In this document: positions 50,072-58,659 of the stretch, one piece after another
Layout of the letters: each line of letters starts with the position of its first letter
Position numbering within the stretch: position 1 is the first letter of the stretch
From: Cycas panzhihuaensis
Taxonomy: Eukaryota > Cycadophyta
NCBI GenBank assembly: GCA_023213395.1
Contig: CM041465.1
Span: forward strand, 90,155,741-90,219,740
DNA length: 64,000 nucleotides
Direction of reading: 5' to 3'
The notes under the pieces: generated by a model
What the model was told of the DNA's origin: nothing
What the model saw: only the letters and a program-made list of their open reading frames with translations
Databases searched by the model: none
Translations under genes and position numbers: made by a program

Positions 50072-51062
50072 AATGGTGGAAGGTCATTTTGGCCTATTCA
50101 GATGTACTCTATGAGGTCTTCATTTGAGCCTCATTATTACATTGAAAGAAAATCCTATGGACTAGATGACACTTTTGTGGAAAAACCCTCAGGGGAATAA
50201 AAACCCGCGAACTTATCTGGACTAACAATTTTGGCTCATGCGGCTCTCTGAATGCAACCAGATAGCCAAGCGGTACAATATATTTGCAGTTAAGTTTGCT
50301 GAGTTTCCATATACCATTTTGTCATCCCCCATGCCCTTTCGGGTTTTCACTGGTTACGATTTTTGAAACTAGTACCACCCTTATCCTTCTGCCCCCTCAA
50401 GGGGTTTTCACGAATGGGATAGTGTAGAGACTTACTCAGGTCCTTCTGCGCCTATAATGGGTTTTCACTAATAATACTGAGTATGATGTTCCTGTCATCA
50501 TCTCCTCCTATTAGTTGGAGATGGGATAGAGTTGCTTTTTGAACTGTTCAAACTACACCCTTTGCAGCGGTTTGTTGAAGATATTGGCCACTTGATCTGC
50601 TGTTGGGTAGTAATCCAGTTGAATTGTGCCGTCTTGAACAAGTTCTCGAATTATGTGGACTTTTGTATTGATATGTTTGGTACGATCGTGAAATACAGGA
50701 TTCTTAGCCATGTGGATCGCAGACTGATTGTTCACACGAAGGCAGGTAGGACTTGTCTAGGTGATATTTAATGTTTCCAACAATTTTCTTAGCTATATCA
50801 CCTCTTTGCTAGTTTCAAAAGCAACAATTTATTAAGCTTCGACAATTGAGTCTGCAACTATCTTCTGCCGTTTGGAGCTCCATGATATTGGTGTTGTTTC
50901 AAGAAGTGTTACGTACCCGGAAGTGGATCTCTCTGTGTCTTTGTCTCCGGCAAAGTTTGAGTCTGTGTATGCATATAATTTGAATTCTAAATTGGGTTTG
51001 TACAACATACCATATTTGCAGGACGTCTTAAGGTACCTCAACACACGCATTGCTGTCTGCTA
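50072..51062 (-). pseudogene. Copia C1 (young) RNase H
   Basis: C-terminal pol. Open pieces 51050-50832 ('YAYTDSNFAGDKDTERSTSG', 'SWSSKRQKIVADS') and 50735-50553 ('NNQSAIHMAKNPVFHDRTKH', 'DQVANIFNKPL') are separated by a stop after the 'SIVEA' region. The domain removes template RNA. Catalytic Asp of 'TDSNFAGD' present. The remaining roughly 480 bp to the polypurine tract are non-coding. Confidence 0.9.
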
Positions 51063-52346
51063 GTGATTCTACTTGGGATTTGTCATGTAGCGAGCAAGAA
51101 TGTCGACATAGTGTGCAATATTAGGTCTTGTATTAGTAGTATAGATGAGACTACCTACAAGTTGCTTGTCAAGTGTTGCGTTTGCCTCTCGATCATCGCC
51201 ATCAGCTGTCAGTTTGACGTTTGGTTCCATTGGAGTGGCTATTGGTCGAGCATCTTCCAACCTAAATCTTGTTAGAAGATCGTTGATATATTTTTCTTGA
51301 GAAAGAAAGATCTGGCCATCTTTCTGAGTAACCTCAATGCCCAAGTAGTATTTCATCAACCCAAGGTCAGACAATTCAAACGTTTTTGCCAAGTCCTTCT
51401 TTAGCTGGTTGATTGCCTGTTCACTATTACCCATTATAAGCGTGTCGTCCACAAAGAGTAAGAGGTAAGTGACTTTATTTTTTCCACACTTGATGAACAA
51501 TGTTGCATCAATATCTTGGTAATCATAAACCTCATATCCAAGTTGCCTCATTCTCTCTGACAACTTGGTGAACCAAGCATGGGGGGCTTGTTTAAGGTTG
51601 TATAAAGACTTCTTGAGTCTGCACACCTTATGCTCTTGTCCAACAATCTCATATCCTTCAGGCTAAGCCATGTAGATTTCTTCTTCAAGATCCTTGTTGA
51701 GGAATGTTGTCTTTACATTGAGCTGGTGAATCTTTCAGCCCTGTTGAGCTGCCAAGGCCACAAGAGTTTTGATTATGGGCCATTTGGTCGTAGGTGCAAA
51801 TACCTTAGTGTAGTTGATGCCTTCCTTTTGGGTGAATCCCTTTGCTACCAACCTCGCCTTGTGTTTGTCAAGGGTGCTGTCATATTTGTATTTGTTTTTG
51901 AACGCTCATTTGTTTCTTACTAAGTTCCTTCCCAAAGGTAGATCTGTGAGCTCCCAAGTACCATTTTTGATCAAGGATTGATATTTATCGTTCATTGCAT
52001 TTCTCCAAATTGCATGTTTTACAACTTCTTGGTATGTGAGAGGCTCTTCATTGCTGGCAAGGTGCAATTCCGTCAATTCAAGCTCTGTGGGAAGTGTGCT
52101 TTGCTCCTTTGCCTTTAGGGCACCACTTCGGGTGCTGATTTTGCCTACCTCATCAGGTCTTATATCCTTGTTCAACTGGTAGGCTTTACGAAAAACTTTC
52201 CACAACTTCTTGGTCCTCATTTTGATCCTAAAATGGATCATAAGAGATTTGAGGAATTGAGGATGTCGACACTGCTGGAGAAGATGGTCTTGCCATTGAA
52301 GAAGGTGACGCGGGTCCTTGAGCAATTCCTTTGCCTTAGTAATCAA
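51063..52346 (-). pseudogene. Copia C1 (young) reverse transcriptase
   Basis: RT from about 52010 ('NAMNDKYQSLIKNGTWELTD') through 'GFTQKEGINYTKVFAPTTKW' (51820) to the long open piece 51626-51069, with 'SLYNLKQAPHAWF', the catalytic box 'LLFVDDTLI' and 'LSDLGLMKYYLGIEVTQKDG'. The piece upstream at 52346-51906 is the RT-integrase linker. A few stops and a frame change interrupt it. Fewer lesions than the 3417-11126 copy, and higher GC. The same family is evident from near-identical RT and RNase H motifs. Confidence 0.92.
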
Positions 52347-53569
52347 GGTTGTTCTCCAAAGAAGGAGCTAGATTAATGCTAATTGGTGTCGAATTCGTGT
52401 CCTCCATGGCTCTGTTGTCAGATTTCAGGATTTTGAATATCTCTTCCATGTCCCCCCACCCCCCCCCCCCCCAAAAAAGTTTGGAATCTGCACATCATAT
52501 TCTTGGACATTGTTGTAGCGTTGAGTGGGAGCTTTGGAATTAAGCTGCAAGAGTTGTTCTTTTGTTTTTGCAAAGACCATGTCCTGTGTAATAATGATCT
52601 TCTTTAGAGTTGGTACGAAGACCTTGTACCCTTTCTTGTTCATTGGGTACCCTATAAAGATGCCTTGTAAAGCTCATGGCTAGAGCTTGTTTCTATGCTC
52701 ATCCAGAATGTAAGGATAACAGGTAGAGCCAAATATTTTGAAGTAGTTGACAGTGGGGATCTGTCCTGTCCATCTCTCATTTGGAGACGAGCCGAGCTGA
52801 GATGGATTTACATTGTTTAGGCAGTAGACTGCTATATAGATTGCCTCGACCTAAAGATATGCAGGTACATTTTTATACACAAGCATTGCTCATGCCATGT
52901 TCATGATGGTTCTGTTCATTCGTTCAGCCATTCCATTCTGCTGAGGGGTACCTACAATTGTTGTTTGATATTTTATCCCATGCATGCAAAGAAAGTCTTC
53001 AAATTCATTGGACGTATAATCTCCACCATTAGCTGTTCGAAGACATTTGATCTGAAAACTTGAGTCCTTCTCTGCCAGGGCTTTGAATGCTAGAAAATTT
53101 GAGAATGCTTCATCCTTTGTTTTTAGAAAGGTTACCCATACCTTCTTGGTGAAGTCATCTATGAATGTTATGTAGTACCATTTCCTGGTGAGGGATGGTA
53201 TAGGCAATGGGCTGCATATGTTTGAGTGGACAAGTTTGAGGGGTTGACTGGCTTTCCACTGACTCTGTGGGAAGGGTTGCTAGTGGGATTTTGCAATGAT
53301 ACATGTTTCACACTTGAAGGGCTTTGAAGAGAATTTGGGTAAATCGGGAGTGGAATGGCAGATTTCTTTGAGTCTGTCTAACTTGATATGCCCCGTGCGA
53401 GTATGCGGCCCAAAGACAGTTTATGGTGAGTCGGGGTAATGTTATAGGCAAGTTCTGGTTCAGCACAAAGAGCATGAGCATGATTGGTACATAGTGGATG
53501 AGGTGCCATCGGTGGAAGAGTTTTCTCGTAAGCTTGCTTGTCACCACCACTGAATTTGAAGGAGGTTGG
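52347..53569 (-). pseudogene. Copia C1 (young) integrase
   Basis: The core lies at 53240-52890: 'LVHSNICSPLPIPSL' (first catalytic Asp replaced by Asn), 'ITFIDDFTKKVWVTFLKTKD', 'LRTANGGDYTSNEF' (second Asp replaced by Ala) and 'TPQQNGMAERMNRT' (Glu kept). The C-terminal part is in the piece 52643-52425. A C/A homopolymer run at 52451-52478 follows it in the linker. Two active-site Asp are lost, so the integrase is inactive whatever the stops. The pre-integrase part extends to about 53569. Confidence 0.88.
52451..52478. repeat. C-rich homopolymer run
   Basis: Six C, one A, then about fifteen C and six A. Lies in the linker between integrase and RT; a likely spot for sequencing or assembly error. 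Confidence 0.9.
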
Positions 53570-53855
53570 ATGACTTGAAGGGTTTTGTTATTGGCTGTTA
53601 CACTTAGATCAAATCCACAGGAGACTAATGTGGATAAGGAGAGAAGGTTTTGTTTCAGTGAGGGAATACACAAAACATCAAGTAGTTTGAAATCTGGTAA
53701 GCTTGGGAGTGTTAGGCAAATTGTGCCCATACCTTCGACAGGTTGGCTTGATTTGTCAGCCATATGTACAAGGTCGATGACATTTGTATCAAGGGCTTGA
53801 AAGTAGTCCTAGTGACATGTCATGTGCTGCGTGGCACCAGTATCCATGATCCATG
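53570..53855 (-). repeat. Copia C1 protease segment, left copy of 286-bp duplication
   Basis: Encodes the protease on the minus strand ('ADKSSQPVEGMG', 'LLDVLCIPSLKQNLLSLSTL'), ending exactly inside 'WIMDTGATQHM' at 53855. The same 286 bp recur at 62835-63120 without gaps and with 10 differences, all transitions. Beyond 53855 the sequence switches to Gypsy integrase. Confidence 0.95.
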
Positions 53856-54200
53856 CGAGGAGTCTATTCGCCAGGCTCGCCTCCTGGACCTCGAAGCCCT
53901 GGATGAGAAGCGCTTAGCGGCTTATCAAGCAAACCTCGTTGCGAAAGCCCGTTTGCAAAGGACACACGACAAACGTCTTCGTGCCCGTCCTTTGTGTCCC
54001 GGGGACCACGTCCTCAAATTGGAGTATCTCTACGACCGCTTGGCCAAGTTCGGGCCCAAATGGGTAGGCCCCTTCGTCGTTCTCGAAAGTCTCGATAGCA
54101 TCATCTGATTGCCACTTTAGATGGCTTGGAATTCAAAGCGGTCAATGGAAAGTTCCTCAAGAAATTTTACGCGTGATCTTTCCGCTCTTTTCTTCGCCAG
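53856..54200 (+). pseudogene. Gypsy integrase C-terminal end
   Basis: Open from the junction: 'ARLLDLEALDEKRLAAYQA', 'THDKRLRARPLCPGDHVLK' and 'FGPKWVGPFVVLES', the GPY/F module that ends many Ty3/Gypsy integrases. A one-base frame change at about 54100 leads into 'LIATLDGLEFKAVNGKFLKK', the expected last segment before the stop. The catalytic core and zinc-binding part are absent: the element is cut at 53856. It would have contributed to DNA binding and target choice. Assignment to the Athila/Tat side of Gypsy is my inference. Confidence 0.85.
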
Positions 54201-54370
54201 GCTCCGAAACGAGCTTAAACTACCATTTCAAATTGTTCCCATTCCTCCCAACCACGGGTTGAATGGCAATTTAAGATGGATTCTCGCTCCGAAACGAGCC
54301 TAAACTACCATTTTAGATTGTTCCCATTCCTCCCAACCACGGGTAGAATGGCGATTTAAGATGGATTTTC
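54201..54370 (+). repeat. 85-bp tandem repeat after Gypsy pol
   Basis: Units 54201-54285 and 54286-54370 start 'gctccgaaacgagc' and contain 'attcctcccaaccacggg'; about five differences. Located directly behind the pol stop. Confidence 0.92.
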
Positions 54371-54776
54371 GGTTTTTCTTAGGTTCCTCATGGAACCCGC
54401 GTTCCCGTGTGCTCTTGGGAACCTTTGTCCTCCTATTTTGGGCATCCCCCAAGCTAGGACGACGCTGTGGAGTATCGTTACTCCCCTCTCGTGCTTGTTG
54501 TTTCCTTCGCATATTTCGCTATGTTCTCCTGTGGACGTGCATGTCGCCCTATTTTCTAACCTCACACCTCTCGATCACCTTTGCTCACGGTGGATGTGTG
54601 TGCTCCTGTTAGACATATGGCCATACATGGAAGGAAACACATGCGTGCATTTACAACATATTAACATATTTACATATTTTCATTTACAACATATTTACAT
54701 ATTTGCAACATACAAAATATTCATTTACAAAAGTAAACCATACATGCTACCTCTATCATACATGATGCACACCATT
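54371..54776. other. Non-coding; A/T-rich short repeats
   Basis: Contains several 'catttacaacatatt' phrases at 54646-54720. No gene recognised. Confidence 0.45.
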
Positions 54777-55258
54777 TCATGTCAAAATGGGGTTCCAATT
54801 ACCCCATGTATATATATATATCAAAATGTCATAGTACATCGTGTATGTGGGAAGCCGAGATCCTTGCAGGGGGGTACAATCATGTGAGCCTACATATGGC
54901 CCCATGGAGGCCCGTGCTTTCCTGTCAAAATCATATATGTATCTCCTAATCTCATCAAGGCTGCCTGCACAGGGTCCCATCTCACAGTCTGTGATCCCTC
55001 TCACAGGGACCACATCCTGCGAGGCTCCTCCACAGGCCTCCATGAGCTGCTCGCCTCGCTCTCCTCGTCCCGAGGCCGTCTCGGGGTCGTAGCCGCGGTA
55101 TGTGTGTGTCCGGCTCCTGCTCGACCTTGAGACCATCTGCGCCACCAACTGGTCGTAGCGGACCTGGATGCGATCCCTCTCGCCTCGGAGTCCCTCCTCT
55201 ATAGCTTTGAACTTCTCCTCCGACGCCTTAAGGCGCTCCTCTAGGACTGCTAGGTGAG
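54777..55258 (-). pseudogene. Antisense unit: coiled-coil tail
   Basis: Minus-strand open frame from about 55258 to a stop at 54777. It begins with a charged helical stretch ('LAVLEERLKASEEKFKAIEE', 'GERDRIQVRYDQLVAQ') with Leu/Ile/Val spacing typical of a coiled coil, followed by an Arg/Ser/Gly-rich tail and 'DEIRRYIYDFDRKARA'. A stop lies three codons upstream of this section, so it is either a separate exon or frame-broken. Probably the C-terminal part of the antisense gene described at 55668-56780. Function unknown. Confidence 0.5.
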
Positions 55259-55667
55259 TCGCTCCTCATCTCCTCCCGCCCGCTCTGTGCCTCCAAGGCT
55301 GGATCCGCCCACGACTCATCTCGCCGCCTCGTCACGTCGAGCTCTCATTGCAATGCCCAAAATGCCATGTGCTCTTGGGTCTCTACCTGATGTCTCTCGC
55401 TCTCACCAATGGGGCGAATGCTGCATGTAGGCTCGTGATCTGGCGCGTCCTCACTGGATGGGCGGTCTGCGTAGACCCGAGGGAACAACTCCTCACCATG
55501 GCCTCGACGACCATTGGACCTCTACACTGTCAATGCAACGTGTCATGTGTCGTGTATCCTCGATGTATCATAAAGCGAAATCAAAGTCTATCTAAATGTC
55601 AAACGACTAAGGAAAGTTAGGTCTCACTGCTTTGTCACGGATCCTCTGCTTGGGCGACATCCTCATC

Positions 55668-56780
55668 TCACGGCTCTCCGCCACCGCAGTACCTCATCCT
55701 CGCACATCCTCCGCCTGCCTCTCGTCTGGATGGCTCGACCCTCGCTTCTCCGGATCTCCTCACGATCCGTAGCTGCGCCCAGTATCGGCCACCGCTGCCG
55801 TCTCGGCAGCCTCGATGGGCTGTCTTCCTATGGCGCCCCCTGATGGTCTGCTGCGTCCTCGGATGATCGTGATGGACACCGCCTCCCCAGTCGTGATGGG
55901 CCCCATCTCCCCCGTCATCGCTATCATCACCTCCATTGTCATCGTCGTCATCGCTGTCGTCGATGGGTGCTCCTGCTCCTCCTGCTCCGTCATCACTCCC
56001 CACCTCACCACTGCATGGCTCGCTATGTAGGTCCGAGTGAGGAGGTCGAGTGATGTCGCATCGACTGACCGACGGACATGGGCCTGGTCCTCGTCCCCGG
56101 AATCGTTGCCACACTGGACCATCTGGGGCCCACCTCGCTATGGGGAATGGCCCCCTGGCGCGCCACCGCCAAAATGATCAAAACCAAGATCGCGAAGAAC
56201 GTCTTTGTAAGAAAATCCTCCTCTGCCTGACCTCCTGATGGTGTCTAGTTGGGCAACGAGGTTCGCCGCAACTAGAGTGGCCCAGTCCATCCTCTCACGC
56301 CTCACCGTGGCCACATCCACCCATCCTCCTGGAATCTCCCTGTAGTTCTGTTTCCGGGAAATTCGGAATAGAATGCATAGTAGGATGAGCTTCCTCACCC
56401 GAGGAATCCCTGACATGAGAACTGTCTGGAGGGGAGCTCCCCTCCACTGCCACCGCCCGTGAGGAATCGAGCGCCTCCTGTGTGCCTCGGTGCTGGCGGC
56501 GTCCCCGCCTCACGTCTTCCTCAGTCACTGCACCCCTAGGATCCGTCTAATATCCTCCGGGGTGATAGTAATCTCCTATCTGAGGCAAGTGAAACACGTG
56601 CCTCCTCCTGTCCCAGTGCGACACTATGTCCACTAGGAGCCGCTGATCTGATGCGAACTCGGTCTTGAGGCCTTGTACAGCCGCATCTCTTCGTGGTCGC
56701 CTGTCCTCCTCGGTCGCCATCTCCAGGTAACTCAGGATGGGCATGCCGACGTTTTCGCGGTTATCCACCACGGTAACTGC
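55668..56780 (-). pseudogene. Antisense plant-mobile-domain-like ORF
   Basis: Minus-strand protein-like sequence, GC-rich, in three frame-shifted pieces. The first (56780-56550) has 'LLVDIVSHWDRRRHVFHLPQ'; shifting one base gives 'EITITPEDIRRILGVQ'. This pair resembles the core of the plant mobile domain (MAIN-like / aminotransferase-like family: W-x-x-x-x-x-x-F-H-L-P, then E-[IM]-T-[IV]-T). The second piece (56416-56138) has 'RKLILLCILFR' and 'GFSYKDVLRDLGFDHFGG'; the third (56122-55668) is low-complexity, Asp- and Met/Thr-rich. Plant mobile domains are found in host proteins and in several transposon groups. Frameshifts may be real or sequencing errors. The domain call is by eye. Confidence 0.55.
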
Positions 56781-57226
56781 CTGCATTCATCAAAGTCAGT
56801 CAAAGTTAGTCTCCTAGCAGTCCTCTAGGCTCCTAAATGTCCGGTTGTCTTTTCGTTTTCGGTTTGTTTGGCCCTTGTTTTTTCGATGTTACTGCTTAGC
56901 TCCAAATTCAATCTTGAATTTGAGCGGGTCATGGCGATCGCTTCCTCTCCGGCGTCAAGATCGCGACCAAGATCGGTCATGCAGATCTTGGTGATCGACG
57001 ACCCCTTAAAAAGGGGGTTTTGAGCCCTGAAAATTAGAAATTTTTGTGGTGGACCCCAGTAGGGCCCGGATCGGCGCCTAATGCCTGTGTCCCCGCCTCT
57101 TCTGGGTCCAATTTGGACTCAGGAGGCCTCTAACCGCCCATAAGGGGCATAAAAGCATTAAAATTTAACTAAAAAGCAATAAACTTCAAATTTCGAAACG
57201 ACGAAGGTTATGTTAGATCCACTCAC
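56781..57226 (-). other. Candidate intron of the antisense unit
   Basis: On the minus strand a strong donor GTGAGT (57226-57221) and an acceptor TGCAG ending at 56781 bracket 446 bp with no coding similarity. The acceptor lies exactly where the plant-mobile-domain-like frame begins. Reading-frame phase from the nearest upstream ATG (57248) does not fit, so exon 1 may be untranslated or the frame damaged. Confidence 0.45.
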
Positions 57227-57398
57227 TTGGATCCGCCCTGACCGCCATCTCGCCTCGGGATCGTGATGATCTCCTCTCGAATCCGACGGTCGGATCGTCC
57301 CTCGTGCCTCTCGAAATCGGGTGGCGCTCGCGTCGTGGGAAGAGGCTCTGGTTTCGCACGAGAGCCGGTGAAAATGAATCCAATTTTCATTAGTTTTC

Positions 57399-57406
57399 CT
57401 TATATA
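57399..57406 (-). promoter_or_regulatory. TATA box for antisense transcription
   Basis: TATATAAG on the minus strand in a G/C-rich setting, about 175 bp upstream of the candidate splice donor. A start near 57370 is expected. It points away from the Gypsy pol direction. Confidence 0.5.
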
Positions 57407-57929
57407 GGCGGGGGCCCGGCACTTCCGCTTTACGGCTCTGTGATGCTTGTTGGGACCGTCTCGTCCCTCTGATAGTCTTTGCCTTCTGGCCCTGTTGCCC
57501 ATTGTGTTTTATGGACGCCCTTCCTGCCTCCTCTTGCAGAAGCATTTATGGCGCCTCATTTCCGCACTCTTGGCAGGGCCCTTTTGCATTGTTTTGTGCG
57601 CTGCTCCTGTGCATGCCCGAGTTTATACTCGTTTGGCTCGTTTCGCCGCCCTGGACTCATTTTCGCACCCCTTGTTCGCCCCTGGGGTCCCCAAAGGAAA
57701 TGCCCCCCGTCTGGGGGCATATTTTGGCTTCCCAAAGCACAACTTTTGGGACTCTAGGATGTCTTTTCTCCGCCCACTCTCAGTCAGTGGCCGGATTGCT
57801 TGCTCTCGTTTTCAGGTAACCTCATTGCTAGGTCCTCCTACCCTTCTCGGCCCGCTTCGCGCTTGCTATTCGATTCTTTGTTTTTGCTTGCGTCGCTACT
57901 TGTTTACTGCCAGAGCCTAGTATCCAGCC
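57407..57929 (+). other. GC-rich spacer before RNase H ORF
   Basis: Several overlapping open stretches on the plus strand in different frames (57447-57920, 57479-57757, 57502-57819), a GC-content effect. None has a motif. The ATG at 57930 follows an in-frame stop four codons upstream. Confidence 0.4.
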
Positions 57930-58352
57930 ATGTCTTTCATCGTTTTCACCGATGGTGGAAGTCGCGGCAACCCCAGACCTTCCGCCGCTGCGTGGATTCT
58001 TCGCAGTCCCTCTGGACACGATTACTTGCGTTCTAGAGTCTTTCTTCTCGAGGCTACCAATAACGAAGCCGAGTACGCGGCCGTTATCGAAGCCCTTACG
58101 GATGCTCTCCGTTTCCATCGCGGTCCCATTGTGTTGTTTTGCGATTCTCAGGTCATGGTGTCCCATCTCACCCAGGTTTACCAGGTGCGATGCCCTCATC
58201 TGAGAACCCTTGCGTCTGCCGCCAGGTCTCTTCTGGCTTGTTTCTCGTCAGTGGATATCCAGCATATCTCGAGGCACCTCAACGTTGAGGCTGACAGCCT
58301 CGTCCGCCTCATCCTTGAGCGTCGCCTCCCTCTTCTAGACGACCGCCCTTGA
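57930..58352 (+). CDS. Stand-alone RNase H (archaeal-like type) of Gypsy element
   Basis: A complete 140-residue ORF with a stop four codons before its ATG, so it is a separate unit, not the tail of pol. RNase H fold signature throughout: 'FTDGGSRGNP' with catalytic Asp8, 'TNNEAEY' with Glu48, 'FCDSQ' with Asp72, and 'HISRHLNVEADSL' with His112, Arg115, Asn118 and Asp122. All four acidic catalytic residues are present. Such enzymes cut RNA in RNA-DNA hybrids. Tat-group Gypsy elements are known for a second, archaeal-like RNase H in addition to the one joined to RT; there it usually precedes integrase, while here it lies 3.7 kb behind it. Gly15 of the usual G-N-P-G is Arg. Of all coding segments in the window this is the least damaged. 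Confidence 0.85.
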   Translation: MSFIVFTDGGSRGNPRPSAAAWILRSPSGHDYLRSRVFLLEATNNEAEYAAVIEALTDALRFHRGPIVLFCDSQVMVSHLTQVYQVRCPHLRTLASAARSLLACFSSVDIQHISRHLNVEADSLVRLILERRLPLLDDRP

Positions 58353-58659
58353 GGCTTGCCTGGCTAAATGTACCTGCTCTACTTTGTTGGATGCCCTCTT
58401 ACTTCACGTTGCACCTTGGCAACGGGGGCATCCCGTTTTACTGCTTATTTCAGTTTCAGGTCGATGTTTAGGCGACACGCAGTGACCCCTACGTTGTCCT
58501 TGTCTCCGCCTCCCCATCCATGCCCGCAATGACACCGCCTACACCCTTGGTCCACGTGCCGCTCTTTATTGTTTTATATATATGCATGTGTTACTCATAT
58601 CTTTGATTGACGATTCGCCATCACATTACGCTTGAAGCGGTGAGGCTCTGCGCCGAGGC
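58353..58659. other. Spacer between RNase H and inverted repeat
   Basis: No coding sequence seen. A polypurine tract and LTR start are expected near here but I could not place them with confidence. Confidence 0.4.

Noticed and set aside
57447-57920. A 157-codon plus-strand open frame before the RNase H
   Set aside because: It overlaps other open frames in GC-rich DNA, has no recognisable domain and is not continuous with the RNase H.
57828-58199. Minus-strand open frame across the RNase H
   Set aside because: Mirror frame of the plus-strand RNase H, which has a full catalytic motif set.
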